Source of the DNA: Stomoxys calcitrans
Lineage: Eukaryota > Arthropoda > Insecta > Diptera > Muscidae
Reading direction: 5' to 3'
Assembly (NCBI RefSeq): GCF_963082655.1
Contig: NC_081553.1
Coordinates: forward strand, 209,287,435-209,351,434
DNA: 64,000 nucleotides
Shown here: piece after piece, positions 22,410-33,606 of the stretch
Layout: every line of letters begins with the position of its first letter
Numbering within the stretch: the first letter of the stretch is position 1
Notes under the pieces: model-generated
The model's database searches: none
What the model was told of the DNA's origin: nothing
Seen by the model: the letters and a program-made list of their open reading frames with translations, nothing else
Position numbers and translations under genes: made by a program

Positions 22410-23657
22410 GACATACCAACCAAAGTTGGCATGCCGACTTCAAAAATGGTTGCAGAGACACTGATGTCACAAAGCTTGGTGATCAATATTTTCCTAAACT
22501 TTCAAGGCCCATTGTAGCATATGAATTAAACCATCGAATTGAAATGGCCACCAAACAGATTTAAACTTTTTTTTAACTCCAAGAAAATGATGTAATTTTG
22601 CCATTATGGCATACAAAGCGATTTAAATACTCAAAACTTAACTTTAGATTTTCAAGAATCTCCATCTCAAATGAATAAAATTAATTTGCAGATATCCAAA
22701 AAAAAAAAATGCAAACCAAAATCACCCCGTTTTTATCCTACTAGGGTGTGGGGGTGTGTGCAAGTTGCAAAAATTCCTTTGATGTCCCCCTACACAAAAA
22801 AGAGGAGAACCCATTTCCAACAACAACTATAACAAGCAGGCCAACGTTTTGTATTCGTTCAAGAGTCAACTTCCAAGTGGCGGTGGTTATTCATTCCACT
22901 TTCAAGGCTGTCTAATAAAAACGCGTCAACTGCACTCCGCCTACTTTTGCAGACGACAACTTTTTGTGTTATTGGCTGCTACAGCTGAGTATGCTCCGCT
23001 CTATGACGGCGGGGGGCCAAGCAAAAGTCAAAGCAACTGGTATCGGTTGTTGGCTACCAGCAAACAGCAAAAACCAACAACAACAGTTATACCCTCCACC
23101 CCAAGAAGCAGTAGCTCCACATGAATTGAAATAAAGCAGCAGCAGCAGTAGCGTAGCAGTGGCAGCCCGGCATGATTGTCTGCAAAGAGTGGGCAAAAAA
23201 GAGGAGAAAAAGCGCAAAAGACAACAAAAACCATAGTAAAAAACAAAAACAACAACAACTACAAAAGAAGCCAAACATTGTTGTTACTTTTTTGTGTTCG
23301 CATCACAAAACCACTCAAAAATCACAAAGTTGAGTTGAATTTTTCTTTTTGTTGGCATAAAAACTCAATGGAGCGGCAAGCAACTGAGAGAGTAATGAAA
23401 CAAAAATTCTCTTAAAATTATGGTATACTCTTAGCAGTGCTTGTAGGTATGGGAATCATGAAATTAAATCAAAAACAAATATTGATTGGGATTTAATAAA
23501 ATTTTTTTTTTTTTGGGAATTCAGAAACCATTTTAGATCACATCCTAGATCCAGGAATTGGCAATGTGATGAAAAATTAATTGAATTTAGTATGAGGTTG
23601 TAAGACTTATGGCAATAGGAGAGTGCTTAGAAAATTGGAGCATATCAGCTCATCATA
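22410..23657. other. Unique non-coding DNA, CAA- and CAG-rich
   Basis: No gene recognised. CAACAACAA stretches (22816-22830, 23076-23090) and GCAGCAGCAGCAG near 23135. Open frames on both strands are low in complexity. Confidence 0.5.
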
Positions 23658-23711
23658 GGAGGCCACCGTAGCGTAGATGAACGCCTGGGTTCGAATCCTG
23701 GCGAGAAAATA
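23658..23711 (+). mobile_element. SINE 5' fragment
   Basis: AGGAGGCCACCGTAGCG, a deletion between the boxes, then GAACGCCTGGGTTCGAATCC and GAGAAAAT followed by an A run. Only the tRNA-like head remains. Confidence 0.8.
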
Positions 23712-23718
23712 AAAAAAA

Positions 23719-24748
23719 AACAAGTAAAAGCGTGCTAAGTTCAGCCGGGCCGAATCTTATATACCCTCCACCATGGAGCGCATTTGTCGAGTTCTTTTCC
23801 CGGCATCTCTTCTTAGGCAAAAAAGGATATAAGCAAAGATTTGTTCTGCTATTAGAGCGATATCAAGATATGGTCCGGTTTGGACCACAATTAAATTATA
23901 TGTTGGAGACCTGTGTAAAATGTCAGCCAATTCGAATAAGAATTGCGCTCTTTGGGGGCTCAAGAAGTAAAATAGAGAGATCGATTTATATGGGAGATGT
24001 ATCGGGCTATAGACCGATTCAGACCATAATAAACACGTATGTTTATAGTCATGAGAGGATCTGTCGTACAACAACGTACAATTTCAGGCAAATCGGATAA
24101 TAATTGCGACCTCTACAGGCTCAAGAAGTCAAGATCCCAGATCGGTTTATATGACAGCTATATCAGGTTATGAACCGATTTGAACCATTCTTGGCAAAGT
24201 TGTTGGATATCATGACAAAACACGTCGTGCGAAATTTCATTCCAATCGGATAAGAATTGCGCACTCTAGAGGCTCTAGAAGTCAAGACCCATGATCGGTT
24301 TATATGGCAGCTATATCAGGTTATGGACCGATTTGAACCAAACTTGGCACAGTTGTTGGATATTATAACAAAATACGTCGTGCGAAATTCCATTCCAATC
24401 GGATAAGAATTGCGCCCTCTAGAGGCTCAAAAAGTCAAGACCCAAGATCGGTTTATATGACAGCTATATCAAAACATGGACCGATATGGCCCATTTACAA
24501 TACCAACCGAGCTACACTAATAAGAAGTATTTTTGCAAAATTTCAAGCGGCTAGTTTTACTCCTTCGGAAGTTAGCGTGCTTTGGACAGACAGACGGACA
24601 GACGGACGGACATGGCTAGATCGAAATAAAATGTCTCGAGGATCAAGAATATATATTCTTCATGGGGTCTCAGACGAATATTTCGAGTAGTTACAAACAG
24701 AATGACAAAATTAGTATACCCCCCATCTTATGGTGGAGGGTATAAAAA
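23719..24748 (-). repeat. T1 array, complete, reversed
   Basis: Starts ACAAGTAAAAGCGTGCTAAG, a palindrome variant (TTCAGCCGGGCCGAA), TTATATACCCTCCACC, about five monomers, the (GTCY)n tract as GACAGACGGACAGACGG, a CATGGCTAG core, and ends in the outer hairpin GTATACCCCCC..GGAGGGTATA at 24748. About 1 kb and the shortest complete T1 copy here. Confidence 0.87.
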
Positions 24749-25806
24749 TGTCAGCGATTGTTATCAGCTGCGCCCCAGGTTCGCGCTTAGGCTGAGGGAG
24801 CTCGGCATGCTGAAGGAGAATGATTGCAGCCACAGTTCGGTTCTGGGTGTTATGGATGCGGAGAGTAGACTGAGGAGGATCTCCGACTACCTGGCACCAG
24901 TTCCTACTGGAACGAGGGCATTTGCGATTATATTTCCTGAGACGGATGAATGAAGGGCGAATGTTGTACTTGAGGAGGATGAGACCTAGATCTATTCAGA
25001 TGGCTCCAAGAAGGAGTCAAGTACTGGATTAGGGGTCTACTCTCATGCACTCAATATCAGTATGTCTCTGAGACTGCCGGGCGAGTGTACGATCTTTCAG
25101 GCAGAGGTATGTGACATTGCAGTGGCCGCAAGAGAAATTTTGTCAAGGGGCTTACCGCTCTCAAAACTCGGAAATTATGTGGACTGTATGGCGGCACTCA
25201 AGGCCTTAGGGTCGAGATGCGTGGCAGATTGTTTGAAGTCCCTGGATAGAATCCGGGCCCATGATGTGGTGCTGGCATAGGCATGAGGGGATTCCAAGAA
25301 ATGAGAAGGAGGACGAGTGCTTCAGGAGGGGTTCGTCTGTGTCGGGCGGACCAAACATCGGTCTTGCCTACGTGCCATTGGTCGCGCTATTGAACACAGT
25401 AGAGGGAATGTCCAGGGCGGCGTCGGTTGCGAGGTGGGACTCGCTGGATGGTTGCCGGACCGCAAAGCCGCTATGGCCAGTCATCGACCACAGGAGGACG
25501 AGAGAGTTGCTGGCGTTCAATAAGAGAGCGATGAGTACTTTGACAGAGGTCATAACCGGATACTGTGCCATAGGCCGCATGGCGGCGCACATGGGTATAC
25601 CGCACAATGACTTCTGTAGGAGTTACCTCGATGAGGAGGAGACTATTGAACATTTGCTGTGTTCTTGTCCGGGTCTGCTGGGACGTAGTCTCTCCTTTCT
25701 GGGGAGCCGTTTCTTCTGTGGTCTGCGTGAACTTGTTAACGTACCTCAGGTAGGTCTCCTGAGGTTTGTTGTAGGCACAGGATGGTTCCAATGGAGGGTG
25801 ATATAA
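24749..25806 (+). pseudogene. NL-D retrotransposon RNase H and C-terminal zinc-knuckle-like region
   Basis: Relic of the end of an ORF2. A linker (RFALRLRELGMLKEND, MDAESRLRRISDYLAP) is followed by an RNase H domain, which removes RNA from the RNA/DNA hybrid. Candidate catalytic positions are D in IYSDGSKKE (after an in-frame stop, about 24990), E in FQAEVCDIAVAAREI (about 25100), D in NYVDCMAALKAL (about 25175), and the H region HEGIPRNEKEDE, reached by a frameshift (25270-25310). The tail has FCRSY..EEETIEHLLCSC; the second Cys of the usual CxxC is Tyr here. The same tail occurs at 40302-40745 on minus. Confidence 0.82.
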
Positions 25807-25860
25807 GCTCCGGCATAGGTACATCCGTGCTTGCGTGGGGATGGGCGTTTCTTCAAATTC

Positions 25861-25965
25861 AAGCTTCTCGTGTTAGAGGTGTCGCACTGCGGCATGAACT
25901 TAAAACGTGAATCAGACAGCAAGTTTGCCCCTGTTCCTTAATGGAATGGTAACGGGGAAATTTGA
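25861..25965 (+). mobile_element. SINE 3' fragment with internal deletion
   Basis: AGAGGTGTCGCACTGCGGCA, then GAACTTAAAACGTGAATCAG, then TTTGCCCCTGTTCCTTAATG; it matches the 3' half of the SINE family. The head and some of the middle are missing. Confidence 0.7.
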
Positions 25966-26091
25966 AATATTTTGTCAGACCATCAGGGCATAATCGAGGT
26001 AATGATGGGAAACTGAGTTCTGTCTCCGGCTGCCAAAACATAACTCGGTCCTAGGAAAATTATAAAACGTTTCATTTTTTCTATGTCAAAT
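25966..26091. other. Short unique stretch
   Basis: Nothing recognised between the SINE fragment and the next T1 array. Confidence 0.4.
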
Positions 26092-28546
26092 CATTTTTAT
26101 TCCCTCGACCATAGGATGGGGGGTATACTAATTTCGTCATTCTGTTTGTAACTACTCAAAATATTCGTCTGAGACCCCATAAAGTATATATATTCTTGAT
26201 CGTCGCAACATTTTATGTCGATCTAGCCATGTCCGTCCGTCCGTCCGTTTGTCTGTCGAAAGCACGCTAACTTCCGAAGGAGTAAAGGTAGCCGCTTGAA
26301 AATTTTCACAAATACTTTTTATAAGGGTAGGTCGGTTGGGATTGTAAATGGGCCATATCGGTCCATGTTTTGATATAGCTGCTATATAAACCGATCTTGG
26401 GTCTTGACTCCTTGTGCTTCTAGAGGGCGCAATTCTTGCCCGATTGGACTGAAATTTTGCACGTGGTATTTCGGTATCTTTTCCAACAACTGCGCTAAGT
26501 ATGGTTCAAATCGGTTAGTGTTTTGATATAGCTGCCGTATAAACCGATCTTGGGTCTTGACTTCTTGAGCCTGTAGAGGGCGCAATTTTTATGCGATTTG
26601 ACTGAAATTTTGCAGGTAGTGTTTTGGTATCTTTTCCAATAACTGTGTTAAGTATGATTCAAATCGGTCTATAATCTGGTATAGCTGTCATATAAACCGA
26701 TCTTGGGCTTTGACTTCTCGAGCCTCTAGGGGCGCAATTCTCGTCCGATTAAACGGAAATTTTGAACGTAGTGTTTCGGAATCTTTTCCAATAACTGTGT
26801 TAAGTATGACTCAAATCGGTTCATAATCTGGTATAGCTGTTATATAAACCGTTCTTGGGTCATAACTTCTTAAGCCGCTAGAGGGCGCAATTCTCATCCG
26901 ATTTGGCTGAAATTTTGCACGTATTGTGAAGCTAGCCGCTTGAAATTTTGCACAAATACTCTTTTTTAATGTAGCTCGGTTGGGATTGTAAATGGACCAA
27001 ATCGGCCCATGTTATTATATAGCTGCCATGCAAACCGATCTTTGGTATTGACTTCTTGAGCCTCTAGAGGGCGCAATCTTTGTCCGATTTGACTGAAGTT
27101 TTGCACGTAGAGTTAAGCTAGCCGCTGGATATTTTTTTAGTGTAGGCCGGTTGGGATTGTAAATGGCCAAATCGGTCCATGTTTTGATATAGCTGCCATG
27201 CGAACCGATCTTGGGTCTTGATTTCTTGAGCCTCTAGAGGGCGCAATACCCGTCCAATTTGACTGAAATTTTGCACGTAGTGCTAAGCTGGCCGCTTGAA
27301 ATTTTGCACAAATACTTTTTTTTTGTGTAGGTCAGTTGGGATTGTAAATGGGACAAATCGGTCCATGTTTTGATATAGCTGCCATATAAACCGATCTTGG
27401 GCCATGACTTCTTGAGCCTCTAGAGGGAGCAATTCTCGTCCGATTGAAATTTTGCTCGTGGTGTCTTGGTATCACTTTCAACGACTACGCTAAGTATGGT
27501 TCAAATCGGTTGGTGTTGTGATATAGCTGCCATATAAACCGATCTTGGGTCTTGACTTCTTGTGCCTGTAGAGGGTGCAATCTTTGTCCGATTTCACTGA
27601 AGTTTTGCACGTAGAGTTAAGCTAGTCGCTTGAAATTTTGCACAAATACTTTTTTTTAGTGTAGGTCGGTTGGGATTGTAAATGGGCCATATCGGTCCAT
27701 GTTTCTATATAGCTGCCATATAAACCGATCTTGGGTTTTGACTTCTTGAGCCTCTAGAGGGCACAACTTTTGTCCGATTTGGCTGAAATTTTGCAAGTTT
27801 TGTGAAGCTATCCGCTTGCATTTTTGCACAAATACTCTTTTTTAGTGTAGTTCGGTTTGGATTGTAAATGGGCCAAATTGGTCCATGTTTTGATATAGCT
27901 GCCATATAAACCGATCTTGTGTCTTGACTTATTGAGCCTCTAGAAAGCGCAATTTTCGTCCGATTTGACTGAAATTTTGCACATAGTGCTTTGATATCAC
28001 TTCCAACAACTGTGTTTAGTATGGTTCAAATCGGTCCATGTTTTGAAATAGCTGTCATATAAACCGATCTTGGATCTTGACTTCTTGAGCCAATAGAGGG
28101 CGCAATTCTCGTCCGATTAGACTGAAATTTTGCATGAGGTGTTCCGTTATGACTTCCAATAACTGTGCTGGGTATGGCGCAAATCGTTACCCTAAACTAA
28201 TATACCGATCTGGGATCTTGACTTCTGGAGCCTCTAGAGAGCGCAATTCTCATCCGATTTGGCACATATTTTGTACAACGGCTCCTCGCATGACCTTCAA
28301 CATACGTGTCTAATATGGTGAGAATCGATCTATAGCTTGATACAGCTCCCATATAAACCGATCAACCGATTTCGCTTCTTAAGCCCCGAATCGGACTATA
28401 ACTTGATATAGATGCTCCTGCGTCCCCATTCATTATACTTTGTTTGCCTAAAAACAGATACTGCGCAAAGAACGGGACAGATGCGACCATGGTGGAGGGT
28501 ATATAAGATTCGGCTCGGCCGAACTTAGCACGCTCTTACTTGTTCA
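26092..28546 (+). repeat. T1 array, complete, long
   Basis: 2.45 kb. Hairpin near 26097-26128, TATATATTCTTGATCGTCGC core, (GTCY)n at 26230-26258, then about fifteen monomers, several compound: the GCTAGCCGCTTGAAATTTTG phrase normally next to (GTCY)n recurs at 26930, 27115, 27288 and 27620. It ends GGGTATATAAGATTCGGC, palindrome, ACTTGTT at 28546. Motifs close to CCTCTAGAGGGCGC are frequent, for example 26875-26888. Confidence 0.87.
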
Positions 28547-29068
28547 ATATCAAAACGCTAAAATCTGGTGCTGCTGTCTACCAAGGACTTTACCACTCCG
28601 CAGTCTTTTGTTCAAAATCAGTTATAGGATATTTCTTTGTGGATTTTCCAATCAAACAGTTATCCATAGTATGTTAGGAATCGGTTTATAACCAGATATA
28701 ACTCCTATATCCTACTTTTCCTGATATTTTGCATTATCGGTGTAAAACCTGATACCCACTTAAACCGATCTCCAGATTTTACTTCTTAAAAGGGGTCCCC
28801 ATTCTTATCTGATTTGGCTGACTTTTTGCACAATGACTTCTGCTATGACCTGCAATAACTATACAATGTATGGCCCATATCGATCCACAACCTAACATGG
28901 CTCAAATCGATCCATAACCAATCTGTCGATTTGGCATCTTGGGCACCTAAGACTTGTCCGTCCGTCTGTCCATATCACAATAGTGGTAGAACGCTTAAGG
29001 CTAGCCAATTGAAACTTTGCATAGCTACTTCCCACTGATGTAGGTCATTGGGGATTGCAAATGGGCCA

Positions 29069-29356
29069 CCGTAGCGCAGAGGTTAGCATGTCTGCCTATG
29101 ACGCTGAACGCCTGGGTTCGAATCCTGGCGAGACTATCAGAAAAAATTTTCAGCGGTGGTTTTCCCCTCCTAATGCTGGCAATATTTGTAAGGTACTATG
29201 CCATGTAAAACTTCTTTTGAAAGAGGTGTCGCACTGCGGCACTCCGTTCGGACTCGTCTAGAAAAGGAAGCTTAAACTTCAATCAGACTGCACTCATTGA
29301 TATGTAAGAAGTTTGCCTCTGTTCCTTAGTGCAATGTTCATGGGCAAAATTAGAAT
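29069..29356 (+). mobile_element. Full-length tRNA-derived SINE with 14-bp target duplication
   Basis: About 288 bp. A box TAGCGCAGAGG at 29072-29082, B box GGTTCGAATCC at 29115-29125. The body contains CCTCCTAATGCTGGC and GCACTGCGGCAC, and the 3' end is GTTCATGGGCAAAATTAG. TTGCAAATGGGCCA flanks both sides (29055-29068 and 29357-29370). Because other copies begin GGAGGCCACCG, up to four bases of this duplication may be SINE sequence. It would be transcribed by RNA polymerase III and mobilised by a LINE. Confidence 0.92.
29072..29125 (+). promoter_or_regulatory. Internal Pol III promoter (A and B boxes) of the SINE
   Basis: TAGCGCAGAGG and GGTTCGAATCC, 32 bases apart, match the tRNA-type internal promoter consensus. 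Activity is inferred, not shown. Confidence 0.75.
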
Positions 29357-29540
29357 TTGCAAATGGGCCATATCGGTTAAAATTCGGATACATCTTCCAT
29401 AAAAAGTGATCCTTCGGTTAAAATTACGCCCGACTTAACAGTTTACTTGCTTGGTTTCTGTTTATAAAGAGAAATGTGGGCTATTGTGAAAAGTATATAA
29501 GATTCCGCTCAGCCCAAATTAAAACGCTTTTACTTTTGGT

Positions 29541-30553
29541 TCAGCTCATTACACCTTAAGATGGCCTAAAACGCCCTCTAGCGCTGAATAGCCTTGCAAC
29601 AATTTCCGTTAATATCTTTCAAATAAAACTCAAACCCCCAACAAACATGAATGAATTTCTGACTAATGAATCAAAATAAAAAAATTATTAAAAACCAAAC
29701 AACGGACCATAACTCAAATTAAAGTTACATTACCAACGAATTGAGCTCTAACATGATTTAAGACAATTGCAAAAAAAAAACACACAACACAACACAACTT
29801 TGGAAAAACTTTAATAAAATTGTTGAAAATCATCATCAATGACACAAGACACAGCATACAACACAGAAACAAACCATCGGCCATAGTCCCATAATGAATG
29901 TGTAATATTACCAACTACCATGGTTCAAAGGACGGACAGACCGATAGACAGACAAATGAACAAAGTGACTACTGTGGTATCACCAAAACAATCGCCACCA
30001 TCATCCTTAGTTATGAACACTACCAACCGTCATTCATGGTTTGCAATGTGTTTTTTTTTTTTCTTCTTATCCACTTGGCTCCAACAAATGAGGGTAAAAT
30101 GGCCGAGAAACTTAAGGCGGCGAGGGGCCAAAAAAGAAAGAATGAACCGAAAGGCTAAAAACAGCGCCGGCAAATGATGATGGCTAATGCCAACAATATC
30201 AGCCATAACAGAAAACAAAACGAGCCGTTGTTGGGGAGAGGAAAAAAACCCATAAAATAATTGATAATACCATGTAATGAAATGCAGACAGTTGCCGTTT
30301 GCTTTGGCCACTGTTTCATTGAACCAAAGGCTCGCAAGAGTTTGCAACAAAAAACACGAGAGGGGATAGCACCAGTCAAATGGTATAACATTTCAATTAT
30401 TGTATGACCGTGTTCAATTAAAAAAATAAATGTAAATATTGTCAATATTGAATCGTGTCAGTAAAGTTTTTCAATTGCAGCCGTATGACCAGTGGCCAAC
30501 TAAATGACAAAGAATATCAACAAATGCAGTTCCTTTAACGAGAGCATGAGTAA
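29541..30553. other. Unique non-coding DNA
   Basis: AT-rich, with ACACAACACAACACAAC near 29780-29797, a GACAGACAGAC stretch near 29936-29955 and a T run at 30050-30062. No gene or known repeat recognised. Confidence 0.5.
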
Positions 30554-30555
30554 TA

Positions 30556-30790
30556 TTGGCTTGCCCAAAAAGTAATTGCGGATTTTTTAAAAGAAAGTAA
30601 ATGCATTTTTAATAAAACTTAGAATGAACTTTAATCAAATATACTTTTTTACAATTTTTTTCTAAAGCAAGCTAAAAGTAACAGCTGATAACTGACAGAA
30701 GAAAGAATGCAATTACAGAGTCATAAGCTGTGAAAAAATTTTTCATCGCCAACTATATGAAAAATCCGCAATTACTTTTTGGGCAACCCA
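30556..30790 (-). mobile_element. Mariner-type MITE copy 4
   Basis: About 235 bp in reverse orientation. It starts TTGGCTTGCCCAAAAAG and ends TTTTTGGGCAACCCA, with TA on both sides (30554-30555, 30791-30792). The interior is collinear with copies 1 and 2 when reversed. Confidence 0.92.
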
Positions 30791-30831
30791 TATTTCGTAT
30801 AGTCTTATAAGTCCTGTCAATAAAAGCCTAC

Positions 30832-30939
30832 TCTCAAGAAACCTATGATAATACCAGAAGTGTATTATCATAGGTTTTTTGAGAAGGCACATTCTTAAGG
30901 CTACTATGTATTCTCAAGAATGCAGCATACATAGTAGCC
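30832..30939. repeat. Two adjacent strong hairpins
   Basis: Hairpin 1 pairs 30832-30854 with 30862-30884 (about 23 bp with one G-T pair, 7-base loop). Hairpin 2 pairs GGCTACTATGTAT (30899-30911) with ATACATAGTAGCC (30927-30939), 15-base loop. CTCAAGAA occurs in both. They lie in the gap between a MITE and a T1 array and belong to neither. Confidence 0.9.
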
Positions 30940-31010
30940 CTGCAATCAGTTCCACGGCCCCAAGCGAAGTAGAGGTATCCGGCAAAAAGTAGAGAAAACA
31001 AATTTGCAGG

Positions 31011-33606
31011 AACAAGTAAAAGCGTGCTAAGTTCGGCCGGACCGAATCTTATATACCCTCCACCATGGATCGCAATTTCCACACGTATGTTAAAGGTCAT
31101 GAGAGAAGCCGTTGTAGAAAATTTCAGCTAAATCTGCTAATAATTGCGCCCTCAAGTGACACAAGAAGTCAAGACCCCAGATCGGTTTATATGGCAGCTA
31201 TATCAGGTTATGGACCGATTTAAACCATTCTTAATACAGTTGTTGAAAGTCATAACAAAACACGTCATGCAAAATTTCAGCCAAATCGGATAATAATTGC
31301 GCCCTCTAGGGGGCTCAAGAAGTCAAGACCCCAGATCGGTTTATATGGCAGCTATATCAGGTTATGGACCGATTTAAACCATACTCAACACAGTTGTTGA
31401 AAGTCAAAACAAAACACATCATGCAAAATTTCAGCCAAATCGGATAGGAATTGCGTCCTTTAGTGGCTCAAGAAGTCAAGACCCCAGATCGGCTTATGTG
31501 GCAGCTATATCAGGTTAAAGACCGATTTGAACCATTCTTAACACAGTTGCTGAAAGTCATAACGAAACACCTCATGCAAAATTTCAGCCAAATCGGATAA
31601 TAATTGCGCCCTCTAGTGACTCAAGAAGTCAAAACCCCAGATCGGTTTATATGGCAGCTATATCAGGTTATGGACCGATTTAAACCATACTCAACACAGT
31701 TGTTGAAAGTCAAAACAAAACACATCATGCAAAATTTCAGCCAAATCGGATAGGAATTGCGTCCTTTAGTGGCTCAAGAAGTCAAGACCCCAGATCGGCT
31801 TATGTGGCAGCTATATCAGGTTAAAGACCGATTTGAACCATTCTTAACACAGTTGCTGAAAGTCATAACGAAACACCTCATGCAAAATTTCAGCCAAATC
31901 GGATAATAATTGCGCCCTCTAGTGACTCAAGAAGTCAAGACCCCAGATCGGTTCATATGGCAGCTATATCAGGTTATGGACCGATTTAAACCATACTCAG
32001 CACAGTTGTTAAAAGTCATAACAAACCACCTCATGCAAAATTTCAGACAAATCGGCTAATAATTGCGTCCTCTAGAGCCTTAAGAAGTCAAGACCCCAGA
32101 TCGGCTTATGTGGCAGCTATATCAGGTTATGGACCTATTTGAACCATTCTTAATACAGTTGTTGAAAGTCATAACAAAACACCTCATGCAAAATTTCAGC
32201 TAAATCGGCTAATAATAGCGTCCTCTAGAGCCTCAAGAAGTCAAGACCCCAGATCGGTTTATATGGCAGCTATATCAGGTTATGGGCCGATTTGATCTTT
32301 TCTTAGCACAGTTGTTGAAAGTCATAACAAAACACCTCGTGCAAAATTTCAGCCAAATCGGATAAGAATTGTGCCCTCTAGCGGGCTCAAGAAGTCAAGA
32401 CCCCAGATCGGTTTATATGGCAGCTATATCAGGTTATGGACTGATCTGAACTATTCTTATCACAGTTGTTGAAAGTCATAATAAAACACCTCATGCAAAA
32501 TTTCAGCCAAATCGGATAAGAATTGTGCCCTCTAATGGCTCAAGAAGTCAAGGCCCCAGAAGTCGGTTTATATGGCAGCTATATCAGGTTATGGACCGAT
32601 TTAAACTATTCTTAGCACAGTTGTTGAAAGTCATAACAAAACACCTCATGCAAAATTTCAGCCAAATCGGCTAATAATGCGCCCTCTAGAGCCTCAAGAA
32701 GTCAAGACCCCACATCGGTTTATATGGCAGCTATATCAGTTTATGGACCTATTTGAACCATTCTTAACACAGTTGTTGGAAATCATAATAAAACACCTCA
32801 TGCAAAATTTCAGCCAAATCGGCTAATAATTGCGCCCTCTAGTGACTCAAGAAGTCAAGACCCCAGATCGGTTTATATGGCAGCTATATCAGGTTATGGA
32901 CCGATTTAAACCATACTCAGTACAGTTGTTGGAAGTCATAGCAAAACACCTCATGAAAAATTTCAGCCAAATCGGCTAATAATTGCGTCCTCTAGAGTCT
33001 AAAGAAGTCAAGACCCCAGATCGGTTTATATGGCAGCTATATCAGGTTATAGACCGATTTGATCTATTCTTAGCACAGTTGTTGAAAGTCATAACAAAAC
33101 ACCTCGTGCAAAATTTCAGCCAAATCGGATAAGAAATGTGCCCTCTAGTGGCTCAAGAAGTCAAGACCCCAGATCGGCTTATGTGGCAGCTATATCAGGT
33201 TATGGACCTATTTGAACCATTCTTAACACAGTTGTTGGAAGTCATAATAAAACACTATGTGCAAGAATTCAGCCAAATCGGATAAGAATTTTGCCCTCTT
33301 GCGGCTCAAAAAAGTCAAGATCCCAGATCGATTTATATGGCAGCTATATCAAAACGTGGACCGATATGGCCCATTTACAATCCCAACTGACCTACACAAA
33401 TAGTAATTATTTGTGCAAAATTTCAAGTGGCTAGCTTTATTCCTTCGAAAGTTAGCGTTCTTTCGACAGACAGACGGACAGACGGACGGACATGGCTAGT
33501 TCGTCCTAAAATGTCATGACGATCCAGAATATATCTACTTTATGGGGTCTTAGACGATTATTTGACGAAATTAGTATACCCCCATGCTATGGTGGAGGAT
33601 ATAAAG
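31011..33606 (-). repeat. T1 array, complete, reversed, long
   Basis: 2.6 kb. ACAAGTAAAAGCGTGC, palindrome variant, ATATACCCTCCACCATGG, then about fourteen monomers with TCGGTTTATATGGCAGC and GTCATAACAAAACACCTC, then GACAGACGGACAGACGG, the CATGGCTAG core and an outer hairpin ending GGTGGAGGATATAAA. It contains a 306-bp higher-order duplication. Confidence 0.88.
31326..31936 (-). repeat. 306-bp higher-order duplication (two-monomer unit)
   Basis: A two-monomer block recurs at an offset of 306 bp. The rare variants GTCAAAACAAAACACATC (from about 31403 and 31709) and GGTTAAAGACCGATTTG (from about 31514 and 31820) both repeat. The copies look nearly identical by eye, so the duplication is recent. 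Confidence 0.85.

Larger units (their letters stand above)
28660..29540 (+). repeat. Diverged T1 element with nested SINE
   Basis: Weak monomers (CCCACTTAAACCGATCTCC), a short GTCCGTCCGTCTGTCC tract at 28958-28973, then GCAAATGGGCC, split by the SINE at 29069-29356, and a degraded right end (AAAGTATATAAGATTCCGC..AAACGCTTTTACTTTTG). Confidence 0.7.

Noticed and set aside
22969..23278. Hydrophobic minus-strand frames that could be a membrane protein
   Set aside because: Phe/Cys/Leu-rich translation comes from CAA/GCA-rich DNA read in antisense; three overlapping frames are equally open, which is a composition effect.
29069..29130. Possible tRNA gene
   Set aside because: A and B boxes are present but there is no tRNA acceptor stem pairing, and the sequence continues as a SINE body shared by several copies.
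29714..30445. Several overlapping short frames suggesting a gene
   Set aside because: Frames on both strands are driven by T-rich or A-rich tracts, with no shared domain and no visible splice structure.
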